This document shows, one piece after another, positions 55,211 to 64,000 of a stretch of DNA of 64,000 nt. Position numbers and translations under genes: made by a program. Source of the stretch: Gammaproteobacteria bacterium (GTDB lineage: Bacteria; Pseudomonadota; Gammaproteobacteria; Pseudomonadales; Cellvibrionaceae); NCBI GenBank assembly GCA_004172865.1, contig SEBV01000007.1, positions 1 to 64,000 of the forward strand, written 5' to 3'. Position 1 is the first letter of the stretch. Each line of letters begins with the position of its first letter. A model generated the notes under the pieces. The model saw nothing but the letters and a program-made list of their open reading frames with translations, made no database searches and was not told where the DNA came from.

Positions 55211-55239
55211 TTGACATACAGTTGTGCCGAATGTAGCAT
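55211..55239 (+). promoter_or_regulatory. Promoter of the TonB receptor gene
   Basis: Perfect -35 TTGACA (55211-55216), 17-bp spacer, -10 TAGCAT (55234-55239). The start point would be near 55247, giving a leader of about 115 nt with GGGAG before the start codon. Confidence 0.5.
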
Positions 55240-55255
55240 TGCCTTGCTTGTCTTC

Positions 55256-55265
55256 ATGTATACAA
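55256..55265. promoter_or_regulatory. Operator-like ATGTATACAA near the TonB receptor start point
   Basis: Contains the perfect 8-bp palindrome TGTATACA, one mismatch from the TNGT-N2-ACNA pattern seen at 187, 47872 and 48178. It would lie at about +10 to +19 of the transcript. A shared GntR-FCD regulator is only inferred. Confidence 0.3.
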
Positions 55266-55362
55266 GTGCGCAACAGATTCTGAGGCGGGCGCATTTCGTG
55301 TAGCCAAGTGGAGTTAATGAGCCCAGCTCATCCATTAATAAACATAAAAAACGGGAGTTCAT

Positions 55363-58300
55363 ATGAAAAACAACGCTACATTTCCACTATTTCATTTAAG
55401 CCTATTGAGTTTGGTTATTTCGGCAGTATCGGCGCAGGCGGCGGAGCCATCTGCTCCGGCTGATGCTCAGGAAATTGTTGTAACAGGCTATAAAGGCAGT
55501 CTGCAGAGCGCCACTAATGCCAAGCGCGAATCGACGGCATTGGTAGAATCTGTTTTTGCAGAGGACATTGGCAAATTTGCTGATTCCAACATTGCCGAAG
55601 CCATTAACCGTATGCCGGGCGTTCAAATTAATCGCGATCCATTTGGCGAAGGCGTTAACGTTTCCGTTCGTGGTTTGGGAACCAGTTTTACTAAAGTCTT
55701 GCTTAATGGGGCTCAAATTGCGGTAGCAACCTCAGGAACTATCGATACTCAAAACCAGAATCGTGAAGTTGATTTAAATCTTTTCCCGACAGAGCTTTTC
55801 ACGCGCTTTGATATACAAAAAACTCCGACCGCTAGTGTTCTTGAAGGTGGAGTATCCGGTGTTGTAAACATTCGTGCAGCGCGACCTTTCGACTACAAAG
55901 AAGATGGTTTTCACACCAACATAAATGCGCAAGCGGTTTACCGAGATCTTGATAGTTCAACAAGCCCAAAAATCGCAGCTTCAACTACTTGGCGCAACGA
56001 CGAGTTTGGAGCCTTAATCGGCGTCGCACATTACGCTAATAAGCTGGCGACACGAGGTTACGAAACAGTGGGTTGGACCAACCTTGACGTTGATAACAAA
56101 ATTTGCGGCACCACGCCGACAGGAACTGGAAACTTGGGCACAACCGGTGGTTGTAATCCATCGGGCGGCAACAACTGGTCGCTGCCGGGAATTGATAGAA
56201 CTGCAACCAGCCCTAATTTTGGTAACGGTAAAGTTCCGGCAGGTGCTGGCGCAGGTTTGGTTGCGGGCGATATTATCGATCAAGCTTATTTGCTGGGCAA
56301 AAACCCTGGTTTAGATATCACCCAAATCGCGGAAGGTCTTGTTCCTCGTTTGGGTCGTCCAGTTTATATGGATGGTGAACATGGTCGAACCACGGGATTG
56401 ATTTCTCTTGAATATCGCCCAAGTGACCAGATGCAATTTTATCTGGATATGATTTCAACCAATCAGAAGAAAGAAGTTGAACGGATCGACGTCAATTTAA
56501 TTATGCGTAGCGGCTCGGCTATTCCTTTGAATATGAAATTGGATAGCGACAATGTCGTGCAATCTGCAACCTTTGCTAACTCGCAGTTCTTTTTAGAAGC
56601 TCGCCCGTACAAGGAAAGTGCGCAATTTTACAATATAAATCCCGGTGCTCATTTTGAGTTTGGTGAGTCGCATACATTGGATATCCAGGCGAATCGTGGC
56701 CGCAGTGAATGGTATCGCGAAGCGCCCACGGTTTTGGTAAATACTCCTGCTGGCCAGGGCATTTATGTTGATTATACCAATGGTGACGTTCCAACGTTTG
56801 ACGTGAAAAATGCAAACGGCAAAGTGGATTTAAATGATCCAAATCTTGGTTGGACCTGGGCTGGTGGCCGCGTCAATATTCAAAATGAAAAACGTAATAC
56901 GGAAACCGACGGTGCGCATCTGGATTATCGTTTCGGTGATGATTCAAACAATATTAGATTTGGTCTTGCGTACGATAGTGCGTCACGTTTTATCCGCGGC
57001 TACGACAATAGTGCACGTTGGGAAGATGTAGTGTGCCGTAATGGTTTGGATGCAAGCGGCAATTCACCGGCAACTCGTGCAGCTTGTAACGGATTGAATC
57101 CGAATTCCGCAATTCCACAAAGTGCGTTGGCGTCCTATTTGAGGCCAAGCGATGCTGGATTCATTACCGTTGATTTTGATAAGTTCTTGAGCGCTACAAA
57201 CTATTACAGTTTGCGAGATAGTGCGCCTGAGGGTGGCGGATCTTCAACCGGCGCTGCAACCGCTAAAATGGATGAAACCACGAAAGGTGCTTATCTTGAA
57301 TTTAATACGACTGCAGAAGTAGTTGGCCATGAGATGAAATTTAATCTTGGCGGCCGTTACTTTGAAACAGATCAAGATATATCTGGCCCGGTTTCAATCG
57401 CAGCGCAACCGACGTTGGGAATTGCAGCACAACGATTCTATGTGTCGAATCCTGTTAACTATAATTTCTTTTTGCCATCGTTTAACGCAACATTTAAAGC
57501 TGCAGATGACGTGGTTCTGCGTTTTGCTGCATCCCGCACTATGACTCGCCCGAACCCAAGCGCAATGTTGCCGGGCACGAGTTTTGGTGATCCTTCTGCA
57601 CAAACCGCAACTTATGGTAATGGTTCATTAGCTCCGTACTTGTCCACCAATATTGATTTCGGTGGTGAGTGGTATACCGGTGATGAGGGTTACATTGGCG
57701 CTACTTTCTTTGGTAAACAAATTACCGGTTTTACCATTAACAATATTACCAATGTTCCTTTAAATGATTTATTGGTCGCGCAGGGAAATGCCATCAAAAT
57801 TCCTTACGATTCTTTAAACCAAGGTCAGAAGGATGCCATTACTCTTAAAGGCGGGCCTGCAAGTGCCGTTGTAAGTGTTAGCCAGCAGATCAATGCTCCA
57901 GGTAATCTGGAAATTGAAGGTGCCGAGGTGACCTGGGTACAACCTCTGGATATGATTTTTAATGGTTTGGGCATCAATGCAAACTACACGCATATCTATC
58001 AACGAGGCGAGGGCGCTGGTGCTCCGGCACAAGCTATAGGTGTTTCACCGGAAACCTATAACTTCACAACCTATTGGGAAAATTATGGGGCATCTGTTCG
58101 CTTAACTTACGTATGGAATGACAAGCAAATTTCTTCCGGCAATAACCAAAACGGTATTCAGATCGCGCAATTAAAAACTGATGCACGTGGCCAGTTGGAT
58201 CTTTCTGCCAGTTATGAATTTGCAGATATATATGGCAAGCCCTCAGTCAGTCTAAATGTTTCAAACATAACTAATGAGCCGCTGAGAATGACGTTCCAAT

Positions 58301-58371
58301 ATGACTCTGCCACTTATAGTTATTTTAAAACGGGTATTATTGCGACCTTAGGAGTTAAAGCTTCTTTTTAG
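55363..58371 (+). CDS. TonB-dependent outer-membrane receptor for oligosaccharides
   Basis: 1002 aa. Signal peptide to about residue 26 (AVSAQA). TonB box-like EIVVTGYK at about 36-43, plug domain (RMPGVQINRDP, VSVRGLGTSFTKVLLNG), then a 22-strand barrel ending in Phe, as usual for outer-membrane proteins. The type matches the large TIGR01782-like receptors of Cellvibrio, Xanthomonas and Caulobacter that import plant oligosaccharides. Downstream after a terminator lies a GH35 gene, an order seen in the Cellvibrio japonicus xyloglucan locus, so xyloglucan oligosaccharides are the best guess. Own promoter at 55211-55239. Confidence 0.93.
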   Translation: MKNNATFPLFHLSLLSLVISAVSAQAAEPSAPADAQEIVVTGYKGSLQSATNAKRESTALVESVFAEDIGKFADSNIAEAINRMPGVQINRDPFGEGVNVSVRGLGTSFTKVLLNGAQIAVATSGTIDTQNQNREVDLNLFPTELFTRFDIQKTPTASVLEGGVSGVVNIRAARPFDYKEDGFHTNINAQAVYRDLDSSTSPKIAASTTWRNDEFGALIGVAHYANKLATRGYETVGWTNLDVDNKICGTTPTGTGNLGTTGGCNPSGGNNWSLPGIDRTATSPNFGNGKVPAGAGAGLVAGDIIDQAYLLGKNPGLDITQIAEGLVPRLGRPVYMDGEHGRTTGLISLEYRPSDQMQFYLDMISTNQKKEVERIDVNLIMRSGSAIPLNMKLDSDNVVQSATFANSQFFLEARPYKESAQFYNINPGAHFEFGESHTLDIQANRGRSEWYREAPTVLVNTPAGQGIYVDYTNGDVPTFDVKNANGKVDLNDPNLGWTWAGGRVNIQNEKRNTETDGAHLDYRFGDDSNNIRFGLAYDSASRFIRGYDNSARWEDVVCRNGLDASGNSPATRAACNGLNPNSAIPQSALASYLRPSDAGFITVDFDKFLSATNYYSLRDSAPEGGGSSTGAATAKMDETTKGAYLEFNTTAEVVGHEMKFNLGGRYFETDQDISGPVSIAAQPTLGIAAQRFYVSNPVNYNFFLPSFNATFKAADDVVLRFAASRTMTRPNPSAMLPGTSFGDPSAQTATYGNGSLAPYLSTNIDFGGEWYTGDEGYIGATFFGKQITGFTINNITNVPLNDLLVAQGNAIKIPYDSLNQGQKDAITLKGGPASAVVSVSQQINAPGNLEIEGAEVTWVQPLDMIFNGLGINANYTHIYQRGEGAGAPAQAIGVSPETYNFTTYWENYGASVRLTYVWNDKQISSGNNQNGIQIAQLKTDARGQLDLSASYEFADIYGKPSVSLNVSNITNEPLRMTFQYDSATYSYFKTGIIATLGVKASF

Positions 58372-58445
58372 TCATTGATTGCGTCTAGTTATTTATGTTC
58401 GCAGAGTTAATTTTTTGCATTATATTTTGATTTTTCTACGTAGAA

Positions 58446-58472
58446 AAAATCCCTGTCGCGACAGGGATTTTA
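58446..58472 (+). terminator. Terminator between TonB receptor and GH35 genes
   Basis: AAAATCCCTGTCG and CGACAGGGATTTT form a 13-bp perfect palindrome followed by T residues. It allows separate levels of receptor and hydrolase. Confidence 0.88.
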
Positions 58473-58538
58473 TTTTGTCCGAATAAATTTATACTATTTA
58501 TTATATTGAATTATTATCCACCAGAAAATGAGGCGAGC

Positions 58539-60206
58539 ATGTTGATGTTTAGGAATAAAATTTGTTATCCAATTGCGCTACTTGTTTATTGGTTTTTCAC
58601 TTCTAGCGCAGTTGCGCAAGAAAATAAAATTCCGGTTATCGATAAAGCATCAAAACAACTGCTCGTTAATAACCAGCCTTATTTAATTCTGGGCGGTGAG
58701 TTGGCAAATTCCAGCGCTGCCGGTTCCCAATATTTAAACGATATTTGGCCACGGTTATCTGCATTGAATTTAAATACGGTATTGGTTCCAGTTTATTGGG
58801 AACAGTTAGAGCCAAGCGAAAACTCATTTGATTTTGCGCTGGTTGATCTGGCTATAAAAAATGCACGCGCAACGAATATGAAGCTGGTTTTTCTATGGTT
58901 TGGATCATGGAAAAACAGCATGTCTTCTTACACACCTGCGTGGGTAAAAAAAGATGTTGCGCGTTTTCCTTTGGCTGAAAATAAAAAAGGTGAACGTCAA
59001 GCAATTTTAAGTCCGTTTTCCACCAATAATTTGCAAGCAGATATTCGTGCATATTCTGCGTTGCTATCGCATATCAAAACTATCGATTCGCAAAACCGTA
59101 CGGTCATTATGATTCAAGTTGAAAATGAAGTCGGTATGTTGCCTGATGCGCGCGATTACAGCGCTGCCGCAAATGCGGCTTATAAAGAATCCGTCCCCAA
59201 AGAACTAATAAACTATTTGCAGAATTGCAAAGAAACTGATGCTGTTGTCACCGCATGGCAAAGCAAAGGCAAGCTTACCAGCGGTTCATGGAGTCAGGTA
59301 TTTGGTGAATCTATCGCAACTGAAGAATTTTTTATCGCGTGGTATTTGGCGAACTACACCAATGCGGTTGCAGCAGCAGGCAAAGCAATTTATCCATTAC
59401 CGACTTACGTGAATGCGGCGTTAAATAAAAACGGTTTGTTGCCAGGGCAATATCCCAGCGGTGGACCTTTGCCGCATTTGACTTCGATTTGGAAAGCAGC
59501 TGGAAATGCAATAGATATACTTTCACCCGATTTTTACAATCCAGATTTTACACACTGGAACGATTTATATTATCGCGCCGATAATCCATTATTTATTCCG
59601 GAAATTCGCTACGAGCCCAGCAATGCGATGAAAGCCTACTATGCGATTGGGCATTACAATGCATTAGGTTTTTCGCCGTTTTCAATTGATTCAGATTCCG
59701 TTCCGGAAAAATCACCGCTGGCAAAAGCTTACGCGCATTTGCAATCACTCACACCTGTCATCGCCAAAGCCAAAGCAGAACAATTCACCCGCAATGAAAA
59801 ATTAATCGATGGTGTTTTGTTGGACAAAGAGCATCCGTCTACCACATTAACTTTTGGTACAACTGAAATTACGTTGAAACATGAATACACCTTGTCCTGG
59901 TCTCCGGGTGCAAAAGAAGAACATTGGCCAGAAGTTGGAGCTTTAATTATTAAGTTGAGTGAAACCGAATATTTATTCGCAGGCTCTGGTGTTGTAGCAA
60001 CTTTTAAAGACAGTACGCAAAAAAATACCTTGGGTATAGAATCAATTTGGGAAGGGAATTATGTAGCGGATGTTAAAAAGCCAAATACAATGTCGCAATG
60101 GGTTCCGAGTCGTTTATTAAATGGTGATGAAAGTCATCAAGGCCGCCATTTAAATTTACCCTATAGCGAATTTGGTGCACAGCGAATAAAATTTTATAAA
60201 TATTAA
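58539..60206 (+). CDS. bgl35A: GH35 beta-galactosidase (DUF5597 type), Bgl35A-like
   Basis: 555 aa. The start is ATG 58539, five bases after GAGG; an upstream ATG at 58506 has no site and would spoil the signal peptide (CYPIALLVYWFFTSSAVAQ). The TIM barrel has acid/base Glu in MIQVENEVG and nucleophile Glu in FIPEIRYEP, then a C-terminal DUF5597-like beta domain. C. japonicus Bgl35A of this family removes galactose from xyloglucan oligosaccharides and lies next to a TonB receptor, as here. No GH31 xylosidase or GH95 fucosidase, the other members of that locus, lies in the window. Substrate is therefore inference. Confidence 0.87.
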   Translation: MLMFRNKICYPIALLVYWFFTSSAVAQENKIPVIDKASKQLLVNNQPYLILGGELANSSAAGSQYLNDIWPRLSALNLNTVLVPVYWEQLEPSENSFDFALVDLAIKNARATNMKLVFLWFGSWKNSMSSYTPAWVKKDVARFPLAENKKGERQAILSPFSTNNLQADIRAYSALLSHIKTIDSQNRTVIMIQVENEVGMLPDARDYSAAANAAYKESVPKELINYLQNCKETDAVVTAWQSKGKLTSGSWSQVFGESIATEEFFIAWYLANYTNAVAAAGKAIYPLPTYVNAALNKNGLLPGQYPSGGPLPHLTSIWKAAGNAIDILSPDFYNPDFTHWNDLYYRADNPLFIPEIRYEPSNAMKAYYAIGHYNALGFSPFSIDSDSVPEKSPLAKAYAHLQSLTPVIAKAKAEQFTRNEKLIDGVLLDKEHPSTTLTFGTTEITLKHEYTLSWSPGAKEEHWPEVGALIIKLSETEYLFAGSGVVATFKDSTQKNTLGIESIWEGNYVADVKKPNTMSQWVPSRLLNGDESHQGRHLNLPYSEFGAQRIKFYKY

Positions 60207-60209
60207 ATA

Positions 60210-60240
60210 AAAAAATCCCCGCCAGTGCGGGGATTTTTTT
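60210..60240. terminator. Bidirectional terminator after the GH35 gene
   Basis: AAAAAATCCCCGC and GCGGGGATTTTTT close a CAGT loop with T-runs on both strands. It serves the GH35 gene and the convergent His-rich protein gene ending at 60246. Confidence 0.93.
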
Positions 60241-60245
60241 AAACA

Positions 60246-60692
60246 TTAATGTCTTCTGCGATCATCGTGATCTCGATAGTCATTACGATCTTTGTGGTCG
60301 TCATAATGTTTGTGATCGTCGTGTCTATCGCGATCATGGTCGTGACGATGTTCGCGTTGGTATCTAGGCTCATATTCAACGCTTCTTACAAAATAAACTT
60401 TGCGTCCACAGGCGTGATATTCGCGGCAATGTCTATCCCAATACCGCGCGTGATCGGGCGGAACGTGTAAATAAATGGGCTCCGCGCGTACATAGCGTCT
60501 GTCTACAGTTACTACGCGTGGGCGCTCATACACAACAACTGGGCGTGGTGCATTACCAATTTGTACTTGGCCGTAAACGCCGGGTTGAACTTCACCTGAA
60601 AGAATAACGTTGATACCTAAATCGCCTGCAAAAACGGAAGGTGCAATTTGAAAAGCCAATAAGCCAGTTAATAAAATTATAAATTTACGCAT
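60246..60692 (-). CDS. Exported protein with His/Asp-rich tail
   Basis: 148 aa. Signal peptide to about residue 22 (SVFA). The body has VYGQVQIG and two Cys in HCREYHACGRKVYFV that could form a disulfide. The last 35 residues are almost only His, Asp, Arg and Lys (HRHDHDRDRHDDHKHYDD), which could bind divalent metals. A similar arrangement is seen in several exported DUF-type proteins of gammaproteobacteria; the function is unknown. Confidence 0.78.
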   Translation of the reverse strand: MRKFIILLTGLLAFQIAPSVFAGDLGINVILSGEVQPGVYGQVQIGNAPRPVVVYERPRVVTVDRRYVRAEPIYLHVPPDHARYWDRHCREYHACGRKVYFVRSVEYEPRYQREHRHDHDRDRHDDHKHYDDHKDRNDYRDHDDRRRH

Positions 60693-60846
60693 GATGAACT
60701 CCTATCAAGTTCGAATGGGCTTTCTACAGAACTGGCTTGATTATCTCCCTCGGGAATGAACGTAAAATGAATAAGTGTCAGCAGGTGTCGGGCGATGTGA
60801 GTCGTGTCGCATTTAATAGATTTATATGAACGCGATGCAATCTTAA

Positions 60847-61263
60847 TCAATACATATGAACGGTACTGTATTGCCACACCAAAATTATCCACATCAAAAG
60901 CATGCAAATGCTGCTCATTACAAAAGCTTGAAATCTACGAACCACATTGTTGGATGTAATATGAATCCACGAGTGAGCTGCGCGCACTGCTACAAAAAGC
61001 CAACTTAATATAATCATGGTCGGTGTTTGCAAATTAAGAATTATCGCTAGTGTTCCCGCGATATAAAAAAGCATAGGCATCTCAAATAAGTTGCTGTAAT
61101 TACTCGATGTTTGCAACATAGTCGTGGGCATTTCAGCGGGATTATTCAGACGAAAAACGCTTAGTTTGACGGTGCCTGCTTTCACCGCGTCAATGCGTAG
61201 TTTGAGCAAATAACCCGCAACCACAAATGTCAGAATAATCATCGCAAACATGGAGTAGATCAT
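60847..61263 (-). CDS. MAPEG family membrane protein
   Basis: 138 aa with four transmembrane helices. The segment SNYSNLFEMPMLFYI and VRAAHSWIHI with the following NNVVRRF are typical of the bacterial MAPEG branch (glutathione S-transferase/peroxidase-like). A specific substrate cannot be assigned. Monocistronic. Confidence 0.88.
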   Translation of the reverse strand: MIYSMFAMIILTFVVAGYLLKLRIDAVKAGTVKLSVFRLNNPAEMPTTMLQTSSNYSNLFEMPMLFYIAGTLAIILNLQTPTMIILSWLFVAVRAAHSWIHITSNNVVRRFQAFVMSSICMLLMWIILVWQYSTVHMY

Positions 61264-61325
61264 GGCTATCGTCCTATATATAAATGAGGGTTTGGCGGCG
61301 CTGCACTCATAAATGGTGGTGCGCT

Positions 61326-61354
61326 CTGTGAGATTAGTTGTGTTTCTGTATAAT
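61326..61354 (+). promoter_or_regulatory. Candidate fabV promoter
   Basis: A perfect -10 TATAAT at 61349-61354, with a poor -35 CTGTGA at 61326-61331 (17-bp spacer). The predicted leader is about 107 nt long. Confidence 0.4.
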
Positions 61355-61467
61355 GCTGTTCTTTTAAGCCCGCCAGCCTTGGTGGCGCGCCATTTTTCCG
61401 ATCTAATCTGTTTAGCATTTTTCTAAGGTTATTTTTCTAAAGATATTTTCATTTAAAGGTTAATTCC

Positions 61468-62643
61468 ATGATTATCAAGCCAAAAGTTCGCGGTTTTATC
61501 TGCACTAACGCGCATCCACAAGGTGCTGCTGCCAATGTTCAAGAGCAAATTGCGTTCACCAAAGCTAAAGGCCCTGTCGCCGGCGCACCTAAAAAAGTCC
61601 TGGTTTTAGGCAGTTCTACCGGCTTTGGTTTGGCCTCACGTATTACCGCAGCCTTTGGCGGCGGTGCGGACACCCTTGGTGTGTGTTTTGAGAAGGAGCC
61701 AAGCGAAGCAAAAACTGGTACTGCTGGTTACTACAATACGTCCGCCTTCCACGATGCCGCCAAGGCTGAAGGTTTGTACGCACAAACCGTTAATGGCGAT
61801 GCTTTTTCCGATGAAATAAAAGCAAAAGTTATCGAAGAGTTGAAAGCCGGCATAGGCAAAGTTGATCTGGTTATCTACAGCTTGGCGTCACCGCGCCGCA
61901 CAGATCCAAAAACTGGAGAAGTTTATAATTCGGTGCTCAAGCCTATCGGTAAATCTTACGTTTCTAAAAACTTAAATACCGATACCTTAAAAATTGCCGA
62001 TGTATCTATTGAGCCTGCTTCTGACGAAGAAATCGCTAATACTGTAAAAGTGATGGGCGGTGAAGATTGGGAATTGTGGATCAATGCGTTAAAAGACGCT
62101 GATTTACTTGCCGATAATTTCCAGACCGTAGCTTACACCTATCTCGGTGACAAACTAACTTGGCCAATTTACGGCAAGGCAACTATCGGCAAAGCCAAAG
62201 AAGATTTGGATCGCGCAGCGAAAGAATTGAGTGCAAAACATGGCGGCAAAGCACGCGTTGCAGTGCTTAAAGCGGTAGTGACTCAAGCAAGTTCGGCAAT
62301 TCCAGTAATGCCCTTGTATTTGGCGATTTTATTTAAAGTCATGAAAGAGCAGGGCACGCACGAAGGTTGCATCGAACAAATTCAGCGTTTGTTTACTGAA
62401 TGTTTGTATTCAGCTAATCCACGTGTAGACGATGCCGGTCGTTATCGTGTTGATGAATTGGAATTAGATCCGTCTGTACAAACCAAAGTTGAAGCAATTT
62501 GGGATCAAGTGACTGAAGAAAATCTTTTCGAATTAACTGATTTTGCAGGATACAAAGCCGAGTTTTTGCGCTTGTTTGGTTTTGGTCTTGATTCTGTAGA
62601 TTACGATGCTGAAACCAGTCCTTTAGTAAAAACAAATTTCTAA
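61468..62643 (+). CDS. fabV: Trans-2-enoyl-ACP/CoA reductase FabV
   Basis: Last step of fatty acid elongation, reducing enoyl-ACP with NADH. 391 aa, the usual FabV length. Start [19 protein letters not shown] is the family's typical N-terminus; the nucleotide-binding [15 protein letters not shown] is present, and the catalytic Tyr-x8-Lys is in [15 protein letters not shown]. FabV enzymes are naturally triclosan-tolerant; no fabI is near. Terminator at 62657-62683. Confidence 0.96.
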   Translation: MIIKPKVRGFICTNAHPQGAAANVQEQIAFTKAKGPVAGAPKKVLVLGSSTGFGLASRITAAFGGGADTLGVCFEKEPSEAKTGTAGYYNTSAFHDAAKAEGLYAQTVNGDAFSDEIKAKVIEELKAGIGKVDLVIYSLASPRRTDPKTGEVYNSVLKPIGKSYVSKNLNTDTLKIADVSIEPASDEEIANTVKVMGGEDWELWINALKDADLLADNFQTVAYTYLGDKLTWPIYGKATIGKAKEDLDRAAKELSAKHGGKARVAVLKAVVTQASSAIPVMPLYLAILFKVMKEQGTHEGCIEQIQRLFTECLYSANPRVDDAGRYRVDELELDPSVQTKVEAIWDQVTEENLFELTDFAGYKAEFLRLFGFGLDSVDYDAETSPLVKTNF

Positions 62644-62656
62644 AATTGCGAAACCT

Positions 62657-62683
62657 AAAGCCCCTTTTTAGGGGCTTTTTTTA
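62657..62683 (+). terminator. Terminator after fabV
   Basis: AAAGCCCC and GGGGCTTT close a 6-nt T-rich loop, followed by T residues. The following gene starts at 62699, only 15 bp later. Confidence 0.88.
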
Positions 62684-62698
62684 TTTATGGAGTATGAA

Positions 62699-63232
62699 AT
62701 GCGTAAACGTATTGCCATTGATATGGATGAAACTATTTGTGACACCTTAACGCGTCATTTGGATTGGTATAACACAGAGTTCAAGCAAAATCTGACGCGA
62801 CAAGATGTGATGGGCAAGAAAATTTATGACAGTGTGCCTGATGAACATGTTGCACGTATTCGTTCCTACCCTGACAATCCGAAATTTTTCGCTGATTTGA
62901 CTCCGTATGAGAATGCCATCGAAGTCATACGCGAATTAAATGAGAAATACGATATTTATATTGCAACTGCAGCTATGGAACATCCTAACTCTTTCGCTGC
63001 AAAATATGAGTGGCTGGTAAAATATTTGCCATTTATTTCGCCGATGAATTTTATTTTTTGCGGCAACAAAGGCGTGCTAAATACTGATTATTTAATTGAT
63101 GATAGCTCAAGGCATTTTGAGTTTTTTTCAGGGCAGGGCGTACTCTTTACCGCTCCGCACAACATTGAAGAGCAGCCGCTTGTGCGGGTTAATAATTGGC
63201 AGGAAGTACGAGATTATTTTTTAACAAAATAA
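62699..63232 (+). CDS. 5'(3')-deoxyribonucleotidase (NT5C family)
   Basis: 177 aa HAD-superfamily phosphatase that dephosphorylates deoxynucleotides. The nucleophile Asp is in IDMDETICD at the N-terminus, and motif III/IV is in LIDDSSRHFEFF. The start is ATG 62699, six bases after GGAG; an ATG at 62687 overlaps that site. It lies so close to the fabV terminator that its own promoter must overlap it or readthrough is used. Confidence 0.88.
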   Translation: MRKRIAIDMDETICDTLTRHLDWYNTEFKQNLTRQDVMGKKIYDSVPDEHVARIRSYPDNPKFFADLTPYENAIEVIRELNEKYDIYIATAAMEHPNSFAAKYEWLVKYLPFISPMNFIFCGNKGVLNTDYLIDDSSRHFEFFSGQGVLFTAPHNIEEQPLVRVNNWQEVRDYFLTK

Positions 63233-63246
63233 TCTCGCTGTCTGAT

Positions 63247-63891
63247 CTAGAGAGTTTTGAAAAAACGATCCGCGCGTGGAATGTAATAGTTGTCGTAATT
63301 AAATGACATAACAACTGAGCGCGATCTGCCTACAAATTCACCGCGCGGTACAAAACCAATTACGCGTGAATCCGCACTGTTATCGCGATTATCGCCCAAC
63401 ATTAAATATTGACCTTCGGGAACAATAACTGCGGGAAAATTTGCAAATGCATGATCATCTGGATTGCTTATGCGCACACTGTGAGGCGTGTTAAACAGCT
63501 TTTCAATTTGATCAATGCTGGCAGAATCTTTTTCATAATCTATCGCTTTGCCATTAATCGTCAGTTGATTGTTGGTCATGGAAACCGTGTCCCCAGGAAT
63601 ACCTATAACGCGTTTAACCAAACGTTTGTCCGACACTTTTGAGTCAAAAATAGCAACATCGCCTCGTGCTGGATCGCCAAGCTTTAACAGTGAAATATGG
63701 GTAAAAGGAATATGTAAATCGTAAGCCAATTTATTAACCGCGATTCTGTCGCCTTCAACTAAAGTAGGCTTCATGGATGCGGAAGGAACGGTATTCCAAT
63801 CGGCGCAGGCGCTTCTAAAAATAAACATCAAACCCAGAAAAATAATAAAGGATTTGTTTTCCTGCCAAAGATTACGCCAGTTCGGTTTCAT
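63247..63891 (-). CDS. lepB: Signal peptidase I
   Basis: Removes signal peptides from exported proteins. 214 aa; start at ATG 63891 (MKPNWRNL), after GGAG; a longer frame from 63927 has no site. One N-terminal transmembrane segment (about 14-28). Nucleophile Ser39 in VPSASMKPTL and general-base Lys93 in RLVKRVIG; box E is GDNRDNSADSR. It is shorter than E. coli LepB, with one membrane segment only, as in many genomes with additional signal peptidases. A second, main lepB near lepA is expected elsewhere. Confidence 0.92.
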   Translation of the reverse strand: MKPNWRNLWQENKSFIIFLGLMFIFRSACADWNTVPSASMKPTLVEGDRIAVNKLAYDLHIPFTHISLLKLGDPARGDVAIFDSKVSDKRLVKRVIGIPGDTVSMTNNQLTINGKAIDYEKDSASIDQIEKLFNTPHSVRISNPDDHAFANFPAVIVPEGQYLMLGDNRDNSADSRVIGFVPRGEFVGRSRSVVMSFNYDNYYIPRADRFFKTL

Positions 63892-64000
63892 ATTTTCTCC
63901 ATAAAAGTATGTTGCAAGGCTGTACAATAGGCGGCTTATTCATAGCTAAGGCGCAGGTAAAAGACCGACGCGCTTAAGCAAAGTTCATTAACAATAAATA

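Larger units (their letters stand above)
55032..55362. other. Control region of the TonB receptor gene
   Basis: 331 bp without a gene. It contains a promoter TTGACA-N17-TAGCAT at 55211-55239 and an operator-like ATGTATACAA at 55256-55265 just after the predicted start point. A small GC-rich hairpin (AGCAGC/GCTGCT near 55076) follows the cytochrome gene but lacks a T-run. Confidence 0.45.

Overview
The window looks like chromosomal DNA of a plant-polysaccharide-degrading gammaproteobacterium close to Cellvibrio. The signs are a GH11 xylanase with a C-terminal CBM60-like module, an arabinanase very close in sequence to the Cellvibrio japonicus Arb43A type, a GH97 and further GH43 enzymes, a TonB-dependent receptor next to a GH35/DUF5597-type beta-galactosidase, and a gammaproteobacterial housekeeping set (FabV, ActP/YjcH, YdiJ, CysI-DUF934, LepB). 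No rRNA, tRNA, insertion sequence, prophage or CRISPR array was seen. The species assignment is inference; the gene families are read from the protein sequences.

Layout. 1-12 kb is a hemicellulose/arabinan region: GH11 xylanase, a membrane-anchored HEAT-like protein, a flavin-dependent halogenase homologue, an Arb43A-type arabinanase, a second membrane-anchored repeat protein, a second GH43, a GH97 lipoprotein and a GH43 lipoprotein with ricin-type C-terminal modules. 12-16 kb carries serine biosynthesis (serC, serA), an NIF3/YqfO-like small protein and a CoA-type Nudix hydrolase, preceded by a candidate small RNA. 16-21 kb is lipid metabolism (acyl-CoA dehydrogenase, fadD, patatin). 20.7-25.1 kb is a tightly coupled minus-strand operon: an exported isoaspartyl-methyltransferase homologue, a membrane-embedded spermidine-synthase-like protein and an exported alpha/beta hydrolase. 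25.3-29.5 kb has cysI-DUF934, rluA, a zinc-ribbon protein and a UPF0114 protein. 29.6-36 kb has a chemoreceptor, yjcH-actP and a DesKR-like two-component pair. 36-39 kb has an alkaline phosphatase and an esterase lipoprotein. 38.8-45 kb is a four-gene signalling operon (large hybrid kinase, CheR, CheB, response-regulator/kinase) without other chemotaxis genes. 45.6-51.3 kb has an SPFH/ribbon-helix-helix/DUF4177 trio, a GntR-FCD regulator and ydiJ, with two candidate small RNAs between the last two. 51.7-60.2 kb holds a P450 plus RoxA-like dihaem cytochrome pair and a TonB receptor plus GH35 pair. 60-64 kb ends with a His/Asp-rich exported protein, MAPEG, fabV, a deoxyribonucleotidase and lepB.

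How it fits together. The secreted and lipoprotein hydrolases would debranch and cut arabinan, xylan and possibly xyloglucan, and the TonB receptor would import oligosaccharides. The least explained parts are: (i) the gap at 47.6-48.3 kb, where plus-strand promoter-like and terminator sequences surround two TAGT-N2-ACAA motifs without any coding sequence; (ii) a perfect 14-bp LacI-type palindrome overlapping the -35 of a promoter-terminator unit before serC; (iii) the P450/RoxA-like pair; (iv) the exported methyltransferase and membrane aminopropyltransferase-like operon. Start sites moved from the longest reading frame are explained in the entries.
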